From an uncultured Lachnospiraceae bacterium (GTDB lineage Bacteria; Bacillota; Clostridia; Lachnospirales; Lachnospiraceae): DNA of 10,944 nt. The stretch spans positions 1 to 10,944 of the forward strand of contig CAMNWW010000050.1 of NCBI GenBank assembly GCA_946566415.1. The letters run 5' to 3'. The translations under genes and the position numbers were made by a program. Below the pieces are notes generated by a model that saw only the letters and a program-made list of their open reading frames with translations, had not been told where the DNA came from and did no database searches. Positions 5,916 through 10,944 of the stretch are shown here, in pieces (within the stretch, counting starts at the first letter, position 1; each line of letters begins with the position of its first letter).

Positions 5916-5982
5916 ATGAGTTGCCCGGCAAATGAGTCCACCGTCCATTTGTCCCTTGACTCATACTATCCAATTTTAGGAA
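5916..5982 (+). promoter_or_regulatory. asnA 5' leader with competing hairpins
   Basis: Three pairings are visible: TTGC-CCG-GCAA (5921-5931), CAAATG (5929-5934) with CATTTG (5946-5951), and ATGAGTC (5932-5938) with GACTCAT (5958-5964). They share bases and cannot all form. A second ATGAGT (5916-5921) can also pair with ACTCAT. GTCC occurs three times at 5936, 5943 and 5951. I do not recognise a known riboswitch class. No U-tract follows, so any control would be on translation or stability. Confidence 0.4.
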
Positions 5983-5994
5983 AGAGGGAAGACT

Positions 5995-7005
5995 ATGGAA
6001 AATCTGATGATACCGGAAAACTACCGTTCCCCGCTTACGATCCGGGAAACCGAGGTCGCTATCAAAGAAGTCAAAGACCATTTTGAACGGGCGCTTGCCA
6101 AGTCGCTCCATTTGACCCGTGTATCCGCGCCATTGTTCGTGCGTCCGGAATCCGGTCTCAACGACAATTTGAACGGAGTGGAGCGTCCGGTCGCCTTTGG
6201 GATTAAAGAACAGGAAGAAAAAGAAGTTGAGATTGTCCATTCACTCGCTAAGTGGAAACGATATGCCCTGAAACGCTACGGCTTCCACTCAGGCGAAGGG
6301 CTTTACACGGATATGAGCGCTATCCGCAGGGATGAGACAACCGACAATATCCACTCTATCTATGTGGACCAGTGGGACTGGGAAAAAGTAATTTCCAGAG
6401 AAGAACGCAATATGGAAACCCTGGAATATACTGTGAACAAGGTCTATTCTGCCCTGAAAGAAACCGAGCAGTTCATGTCCCGCCGCTATAATTATATTGA
6501 AGCGTATCTGCCTGAAGAGATCACATTCATCACATCACAGGAACTGGAGACTATGTATCCGGACTTCGCGCCAAAAGAACGGGAATACCATTTTGCCAAA
6601 GCGAAAGGCGCTGTGTTCATCAAGCAGATCGGGAAAACCCTTGCATCTGGGAAAAAACATGACGGCCGTGCGCCGGACTACGACGACTGGGAACTAAACG
6701 GCGATATTATCGTCTATTATCCGGTTCTTGACATTGCCCTGGAGCTTTCTTCCATGGGAATCCGCGTGGATGAGGCCGCCTTAAAACGGCAGCTTGCCGC
6801 GGCCGGCTGCGAAGAACGCGCCCATCTGGATTTTCAGAAAGCCCTGTTAGACGGTCAGCTTCCTTACACAGTAGGAGGCGGAATCGGTCAGTCGCGTATT
6901 TGTATGTTCTACCTGCGCAAAGCGCATATCGGCGAAGTCCAGTCTTCCGTATGGCCGGAGGAAACTGTCGAATACGCAGCAAAACATAATTTGTTTCTTC
7001 TTTAG
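5995..7005 (+). CDS. asnA: aspartate-ammonia ligase (asparagine synthetase A)
   Basis: AsnA makes asparagine from aspartate, ammonium and ATP (released as AMP and PPi) in the cytoplasm. It has a class II aaRS-like fold and acts as a dimer. The 336-aa length is near the 330 aa of the E. coli enzyme. Family signatures are present: VSAPLF (43-48), GLNDNLNGVERPV (54-66), VHSLAKWKRYALKRYGFHSG (81-100), GEGLYTDMSAIRRDE (100-114), HSIYVDQWDWE (120-130), NGDIIVYYPVLD (235-246) and VGGGIGQSR (293-301). The motor of catalysis appears complete. ATG 5995 is supported by GAGGGAAG 4-11 nt upstream. It has its own promoter and leader and no partner gene, so it is probably monocistronic. Its 3' end faces the lipoprotein gene across a shared hairpin. 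Confidence 0.97.
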   Translation: MENLMIPENYRSPLTIRETEVAIKEVKDHFERALAKSLHLTRVSAPLFVRPESGLNDNLNGVERPVAFGIKEQEEKEVEIVHSLAKWKRYALKRYGFHSGEGLYTDMSAIRRDETTDNIHSIYVDQWDWEKVISREERNMETLEYTVNKVYSALKETEQFMSRRYNYIEAYLPEEITFITSQELETMYPDFAPKEREYHFAKAKGAVFIKQIGKTLASGKKHDGRAPDYDDWELNGDIIVYYPVLDIALELSSMGIRVDEAALKRQLAAAGCEERAHLDFQKALLDGQLPYTVGGGIGQSRICMFYLRKAHIGEVQSSVWPEETVEYAAKHNLFLL

Positions 7006-7015
7006 TTACCGCAAT

Positions 7016-7059
7016 TAAAAAGAGGGCGCCCTTTCCCAATCCAGGATGGCGCCCTCCTC
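7016..7059 (-). terminator. intrinsic terminator after the lipoprotein gene, possibly bidirectional
   Basis: GAGGGCGCC (7056-7048 on the minus strand) pairs with GGCGCCCTC (7030-7022), with a 17-nt loop, and is followed on the minus strand by TTTTTAATT (7021-7013). This ends the lipoprotein transcript. Read on the plus strand the same stem follows asnA by 16 nt, but only a pyrimidine run (CTCTTCTGCTTCT) comes after, so termination in that direction would be weaker. Confidence 0.88.
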
Positions 7060-7073
7060 TTCTGCTTCTGATA

Positions 7074-7715
7074 CTAACCCAAGTCTCCTACATCGATCAA
7101 CGCTGCATCCAATGCATCATAATCTGACTGCGGGATCTCATATATTTTATCATTCAACTGAACATGGACGGTGATCGTCTTCTTCTCATTGTATGTCAGG
7201 GAAGAACTCATTCTTTCCATAAGAATCTCATACAGCTTGTTCGCTGTCCATTCATTAGCCTCTTCATTCGTCGGCTGTTCTGTCAATCCTTCCGCATACT
7301 CCTGCGCTGCCGTTACAAGTTCATCCTGAACCCCGTTAAAGACTCCTGTCAGCTGTTCTACTTCGACATCTACAGTAAAATTGTCGCCGTCTTCCTTCGC
7401 TTCCAGAACGGTATACTTCGTGCTCTTTAAGATATCTGCGTAAAATGCTCTGTACTTGTCCTGAAGTTCATCAGAAATACCCAGCGCCGCGAAATCGGAC
7501 ATGATGGTATCCAGATTCGACTGATAGTCCTCTTCTGCCTGTTCTTTTGTACGCTCTGTCAGCTTCATGTAGTCTTCCTGTTCATTCTTTGTCACCAGGT
7601 CAAGACATGCCTTCACATAACCGCTGGCATCAAATTTCTTCCCACATCCAGCGCTCAACACCATAACGGCGCATAATGTCACTGCCATCACAGCTACTCT
7701 GATTCTTTGTTTCAT
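7074..7715 (-). CDS. putative lipoprotein, function unknown
   Basis: The 213-aa product begins with a lipoprotein signal: basic MKQRIR, a hydrophobic core (about 7-20), and the lipobox LSAGC with C24 as the lipidated residue. The mature part would sit on the outer face of the membrane. It is acidic and largely helical (about 30-155, with FDASGYVKACLDLVTKNEQE near residues 28-47), then a short strand-rich end (KKTITVHVQLNDKIYEIP, about 178-195). The pattern FDAS-YV-A-LD followed by YMKLT resembles a group of small Firmicutes lipoproteins annotated only by DUF numbers; I cannot name the exact family from memory. ATG 7715 has GGAGG 8 nt upstream. The gene has its own promoter and terminator, so it is monocistronic. 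Confidence 0.9.
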   Translation of the reverse strand: MKQRIRVAVMAVTLCAVMVLSAGCGKKFDASGYVKACLDLVTKNEQEDYMKLTERTKEQAEEDYQSNLDTIMSDFAALGISDELQDKYRAFYADILKSTKYTVLEAKEDGDNFTVDVEVEQLTGVFNGVQDELVTAAQEYAEGLTEQPTNEEANEWTANKLYEILMERMSSSLTYNEKKTITVHVQLNDKIYEIPQSDYDALDAALIDVGDLG

Positions 7716-7753
7716 CCTTTTATCCTCCTCAGAAACTTTAATTATACTTGACT

Positions 7754-7782
7754 ATTATACCTTATGCTTTCCCCTTTTTCAA
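7754..7782 (-). promoter_or_regulatory. sigma-A promoter of the lipoprotein gene
   Basis: TTGAAA (7782-7777), 17 nt, TATAAT (7759-7754). Predicted start is near 7747, about 32 nt before ATG 7715. The -35 box overlaps an imperfect inverted repeat (7779-7788 with 7819-7829). Confidence 0.85.
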
Positions 7783-7838
7783 CCGAAAACCCAAAACAAA
7801 ACAGGATTCTTTCGGGACTTTCGGGTTGAGCGATACAT

Positions 7839-8528
7839 CTACAGTTCCTCAAAAAACTCGACGCAGTCCATCTTTCTGATCGCATCAAAAATCTCATTCC
7901 TCTGCTTCCGGTCATAGACTTCAATACCGACAATTGCATTCAGCCCTTCCCCGCCGGACTTATCTGAATTCCATATGGAATTACGCACTTTCACATCCAT
8001 CTTTTTAAGCTCTGACCGAAACTGGACCGCACATTGATTGTTCGGAAACTCCAGATACAGATCAAAAATCTTCGCACAAGCGTGGAGCCAGACATCCATT
8101 TTCGTCAAAAGTTCCAACGTCAGCATCACCAAAATCAACGTGACAAAAGCTCCCTCTACAAAGCCGATTCCCGCCGCAAGCCCCAAACACGCGCACGCCC
8201 AAAGCCCCGCCGCAGTAGTAAGCCCCCGCACCTGGTTCTTCCCCGTTACAATAATCGTACCGACCCCCAGGAAACCGACCCCGCTGATCACCTGGGCGCC
8301 GATACGGGCAATATCTGTATTCCCGTCAAAATTCAAGTAAATATACTCTCCGGTCATCATCACAAGCGCCGAACCGATACAGACCAGCACATGTGTCTTG
8401 ACTCCGGCGCCCCTTCGCTTTATCCCACGGTCAACACCGATGACCAGTCCCATCAAAAGAGCAGAGACCATCCGGAAAACGATCGCTTCTATAGACCATC
8501 CCTTTGCTATCGACAAAAATTCAACCAT
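7839..8528 (-). CDS. MgtC/SapB family membrane protein
   Basis: The 229-aa product has four or five transmembrane segments in residues 1-145 and a soluble C-terminal domain (about 150-229). MgtC hallmarks are visible: MVSALLMGLVIGVDRG (20-35), VKTHVLVCIGSALVMMTG (43-60), RIGAQVISGVGFLGVGTIIV (75-94) and VRGLTTAAGLWACACLGLAAG (100-120, the conserved Arg/Gly-rich stretch). MgtC proteins support growth in low magnesium and, in Salmonella, inhibit the F1Fo ATPase. Most relatives in gut Firmicutes are untested. The C-terminal domain resembles the ACT-like region of longer members. ATG 8528 follows AAAGGAGA at about 8 nt. It begins 36 nt after the purA stop with no terminator or good promoter between, so cotranscription with purA is likely. 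No T-rich terminator is evident after its TAG. Confidence 0.93.
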   Translation of the reverse strand: MVEFLSIAKGWSIEAIVFRMVSALLMGLVIGVDRGIKRRGAGVKTHVLVCIGSALVMMTGEYIYLNFDGNTDIARIGAQVISGVGFLGVGTIIVTGKNQVRGLTTAAGLWACACLGLAAGIGFVEGAFVTLILVMLTLELLTKMDVWLHACAKIFDLYLEFPNNQCAVQFRSELKKMDVKVRNSIWNSDKSGGEGLNAIVGIEVYDRKQRNEIFDAIRKMDCVEFFEEL

Positions 8529-8564
8529 CCTGTCTCTCTCCTTTGGTGTATTACTCCTGCAGAA

Positions 8565-9842
8565 TTACCCGCGGAAAATAATATCATGCCTTCCCGGTCC
8601 ATTGGAAACCATGGTGATCGGATATCCAATCTCCTTTTCAACGAATTCAATATAATTCCGGCAGTTCTCTGGAAGCTCTTCGTACTTCTTGATGCCGCGT
8701 ATATCACACTTCCATCCCGGCAGGTTTTTCAGCACGGGCTTTGCTTTTTCCAGAAGATACGTGGGCGGAAATTCTGTCGTAACTTTTCCGTCGATCTCGT
8801 AACCCACGCAGACCGGAATCTCATCCAAATATCCCAGCACATCGACGACTGTAAACGCTACGTCCGTCGTTCCCTGCAGGCGGCAGCCATATTTTGACGC
8901 GACACAGTCGAACCATCCCATTCTCCGGGGACGTCCTGTCGTAACGCCGAATTCTCCGCCGTCCCCGCCCCGTTTTCTAAGCTCGTCCGCCTCATCTCCG
9001 AAAATCTCACTGACAAACGCACCGGCCCCGACCGCGCTGGAGTATGCTTTACATACGGTCACAATCTGTTTAATCTCATACGGCGGAATACCTGCGCCGA
9101 TGGCGCCGAAAGCCGCTAATGTAGAGGAGGATGTCACCATAGGGTAAATGCCGTGGTCCGGATCCTTTAAAGTTCCAAGCTGGCCTTCCAGCAGAATGTC
9201 CTTTCCCTCTTTAAGCGCCGCATCCAGATATAAGGACACATTACACACATACGGCTCTACCATCTCTTTATATTCCATCAGTTCCTTATACAGATCTTCC
9301 GGATCGATCAACGGCTTATGGTACAGATGTTCCAGAAGGACGTTCTTCTGCTGGGCCACCCGGACCGTCTTCTCCTTCAGAAGTCCCTCGTCAAATAATT
9401 CGCTGATCTGAAAACCGATCTTTGCGTATTTATCTGAATAGAAAGGAGCTATGCCTGACTTTGTCGATCCAAAGGATTTCCCGCCTAGGCGTTCCTCTTC
9501 ATAGGCGTCAAAATTCTTGTGATACGACATTACCATCTGCGCCCTGTCAGAAACCAGAATCTTCGGGGCCGGGACCCCTCTTTCAACAATAGACTGGATT
9601 TCCTTAAATAATACAGGTACATCTACCGCTACCCCGTTCCCAATAATACTTGTGGTATGTCCATAGAAAACACCTGACGGAAGCGTGTGAAGTGCAAACT
9701 TCCCATAATCATTGACGATCGTATGCCCTGCATTTGCTCCTCCCTGGAAACGAATGACGATATCCGCCTTTTCAGCAAGCATATCCGTAATCTTTCCTTT
9801 TCCCTCGTCTCCCCAGTTCGCGCCTACTACTGCTTTTACCAT
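8565..9842 (-). CDS. purA: adenylosuccinate synthetase
   Basis: PurA joins IMP and aspartate using GTP to form adenylosuccinate, the first committed step to AMP, in the cytoplasm. The 425-aa length is normal. Visible elements are the GTP-loop GDEGKGK (11-17) with the catalytic Asp 12, the GGANAGHT loop (34-41) with catalytic His 40, LLEGQLGTLKDPDHGIYPMV (217-236), and the aspartate/GTP loop TTGRPRRMGWFD (301-312). Several segments differ from the enterobacterial form: GANWGDEG replaces GTQWGDEG, and GSTKSGIAPFYSDK (125-138) replaces GTTGRGIGPAYEDK. From memory this divergent form is typical of Lachnospiraceae and is presumably active. ATG 9842 follows GGAGGAG at 5 nt. The gene has its own promoter and probably carries the MgtC-type gene behind it. 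Confidence 0.97.
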   Translation of the reverse strand: MVKAVVGANWGDEGKGKITDMLAEKADIVIRFQGGANAGHTIVNDYGKFALHTLPSGVFYGHTTSIIGNGVAVDVPVLFKEIQSIVERGVPAPKILVSDRAQMVMSYHKNFDAYEEERLGGKSFGSTKSGIAPFYSDKYAKIGFQISELFDEGLLKEKTVRVAQQKNVLLEHLYHKPLIDPEDLYKELMEYKEMVEPYVCNVSLYLDAALKEGKDILLEGQLGTLKDPDHGIYPMVTSSSTLAAFGAIGAGIPPYEIKQIVTVCKAYSSAVGAGAFVSEIFGDEADELRKRGGDGGEFGVTTGRPRRMGWFDCVASKYGCRLQGTTDVAFTVVDVLGYLDEIPVCVGYEIDGKVTTEFPPTYLLEKAKPVLKNLPGWKCDIRGIKKYEELPENCRNYIEFVEKEIGYPITMVSNGPGRHDIIFRG

Positions 9843-9856
9843 GCCTACTCCTCCTA

Positions 9857-9898
9857 TATAAGAACAACTTATAAATTTAATGAATGCCTCTTATAAGA
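9857..9898 (-). repeat. AT-rich palindromes in the purA leader
   Basis: TCTTATAAGA (9889-9898) is a perfect 10-bp palindrome just downstream of the predicted transcript start. TATAAG-5 nt-CTTATA (9857-9862 with 9868-9873) forms a 6-bp hairpin that ends only a few bases before the GGAGGAG ribosome binding site. These do not match the Bacillus PurR box as I know it. They may be an operator, a translation-tuning hairpin, or AT-rich chance. Confidence 0.4.
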
Positions 9899-9908
9899 CA
9901 CCGCTAAA

Positions 9909-9937
9909 ATTATACTACATTTTCTTTTGGATGTACA
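9909..9937 (-). promoter_or_regulatory. probable sigma-A promoter of purA
   Basis: TGTACA (9937-9932), 17 nt, TATAAT (9914-9909). The -10 is perfect and the -35 matches TTGACA at 4 of 6. Predicted start is near 9902, giving a leader of about 60 nt. Confidence 0.7.
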
Positions 9938-9962
9938 TATTTTTGTTGATATTCCTTGCTAT

Positions 9963-10944
9963 TTACATCAGCGGCGCAATCAGCCGCAAGAGCTGCCCGT
10001 AGATCTTAATCAGCAGGCTTCTGCTTTTTACCTCTGTCAGTGTAATCTTCTGACACTTCTTCAAGGTTTCCTGGAAATCCTTCTCAATATCATACACGAC
10101 AGGATTGTGATAGATAAACACACCGCACTCAAAATGAAGATATAGGCTTCGGAAATCTAAGTTTACCGTCCCCACTGTCGCCGTGTCGTCGTCTGAGGTA
10201 AAAATCTTAGCATGGACAAATCCCGGCGTATACTCGAAGATCTGGACGCCGCTCTCTAAAAGCTCTGCATAGTATGTCTTCGCCAGATAAAATGCATACG
10301 GCTTATCCGGGATATGAGGCATAATAATCTGTACTTCGATTCCGCTCTTTGCCGCCCTCGTAAGTCCTGTAAGCATCTCGCTGTCCAGAATCAGATACGG
10401 CGTCATGATGTGCACATACTTTTTCGCATGGTTCAGGATATGGAGGTATACTTCCTCTCCCACGTTCTCATTATCATAAGGACTGTCCCCATATGGAATC
10501 ATATAACCGTACTCCCGCCGGAAGCCCTTATGCTTCTGAGTCAGATACCGCCTGTAATCCTCCGGACGCCTCTCGTCAATATTCCACATCTGGAGAAACA
10601 TCATGGTAAAGCTCTGAACCGCATCGCCTTTCAACATGATAGCCGTATCTTTCCAGTGCCCGAACCTTACTTTCCGGTTGATATATTCGTCCGCCAGATT
10701 GACTCCTCCTGTAAACGCCACTTTTCCGTCAATAACACATATTTTCCGGTGATCCCGGTTATTCTGGCTGGTTGAGAGGATCGGTTTGATCGGCGCATAC
10801 TGCTTACAGGCGATCCCCATCCGCTTTAGCTCAGACGGATATTCATAGGGAAGCTGGCTCACACTGCAGAAACCATCGTAGAGGAACCTCACCTCGACTC
10901 CTTCCTCCACCATCCGACACAGGATGTCCAGGATCGCATTCCAC
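9963..10944 (-). CDS. cardiolipin synthase (phospholipase D family), 5' end off the window
   Basis: The frame is open to the right edge, so ATG 10913 is an internal Met; the codons before it (10943-10914) encode WNAILDILCR and continue the domain. About 326 C-terminal residues are visible of a protein usually near 480-510 aa; the N-terminal membrane segments lie outside. Both HKD motifs of the PLD superfamily are present: HRKICVIDGK (near 10751-10722) followed by TGGVNLADEYINR, and HAKIFTSDDD (near 10214-10185) followed by GTVNLDFRSL. Together they form one active site that transfers a phosphatidyl group between two phosphatidylglycerols to give cardiolipin. The motif FGHWKDTAIMLKGDAV between them is typical of Cls. 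The gene is on the membrane and ends 26 nt before the -35 box of the purA promoter, with no hairpin terminator between. Confidence 0.94.
   Translation of the reverse strand, partial: WNAILDILCRMVEEGVEVRFLYDGFCSVSQLPYEYPSELKRMGIACKQYAPIKPILSTSQNNRDHRKICVIDGKVAFTGGVNLADEYINRKVRFGHWKDTAIMLKGDAVQSFTMMFLQMWNIDERRPEDYRRYLTQKHKGFRREYGYMIPYGDSPYDNENVGEEVYLHILNHAKKYVHIMTPYLILDSEMLTGLTRAAKSGIEVQIIMPHIPDKPYAFYLAKTYYAELLESGVQIFEYTPGFVHAKIFTSDDDTATVGTVNLDFRSLYLHFECGVFIYHNPVVYDIEKDFQETLKKCQKITLTEVKSRSLLIKIYGQLLRLIAPLM

Noticed and set aside
5916..6086. Plus-strand frame starting with the ATG at the predicted asnA transcript start, considered as a leader peptide.
   Set aside because: It would be leaderless, has no run of Asn codons for attenuation, and overruns the asnA start by about 90 nt in another frame.
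8034..8897. Long plus-strand frame (287 codons) opposite the MgtC-type and purA genes.
   Set aside because: It mirrors two well-supported genes on the other strand and its composition (His/Pro/Ser/Arg-rich) is that of an antisense shadow.
10314..10775. Plus-strand frame of 153 codons opposite the cardiolipin synthase gene.
   Set aside because: Antisense to conserved PLD motifs, no start context, no family resemblance.
1..10944. Mobile elements, CRISPR arrays, phage defence or toxin-antitoxin genes.
   Set aside because: I found no transposase, integrase, regularly spaced repeat, target-site duplication or defence-type domain; gene content is core metabolism and envelope proteins.

Overview
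The window looks like chromosomal DNA from a Gram-positive Clostridia member, most likely a Lachnospiraceae gut anaerobe. The reasons are a tRNA-Thr T-box leader, strong GGAGG ribosome binding sites, consensus vegetative promoters, a DUF1540 protein, a lachnospiral-type PurA, and an asnA of the ammonia-dependent type. Genus cannot be called from this stretch. No phage, transposon, CRISPR array, rRNA or tRNA gene is visible. This is mostly conserved core-genome territory, and I do not see a convincing new multi-gene system.

Region 1 (1-3062, minus strand) is a T-box-controlled unit. A consensus promoter (TTGACA-17-TATAAT) starts a leader with a probable ACC (Thr) specifier, a T-box core and a strong intrinsic terminator. 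Behind it lie a hotdog-fold acyl-CoA thioesterase, then thrS, then a short Cys-rich DUF1540 gene that runs off the window. The unexpected member is the thioesterase, which sits between the threonine sensor and the threonyl-tRNA synthetase.

Region 2 (3284-5268, minus strand) is a compact three-gene operon from its own promoter: a SEC-C zinc-motif protein, a YdcF/DUF218 membrane protein, and a YczE-type membrane protein. Gaps are 2 and 9 nt. About 220 bases between this operon and the T-box promoter hold only two doubtful tiny ORFs.

Region 3 (5277-7005) has a back-to-back promoter driving a small two-TM membrane protein on the plus strand. A convergent 51-codon minus-strand gene follows, preceded by a possible sporulation sigma-E-type promoter. 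Then comes asnA on the plus strand, with a short structured leader.

Region 4 (7006-10944, minus strand) carries a terminator, a lipoprotein gene with its own consensus promoter, an MgtC/SapB membrane protein directly behind purA, purA with its own promoter, and the 3' part of a cardiolipin synthase gene that enters from the right edge. asnA and purA both consume aspartate, and thrS uses threonine, so amino-acid and nucleotide metabolism dominate the recognisable content.
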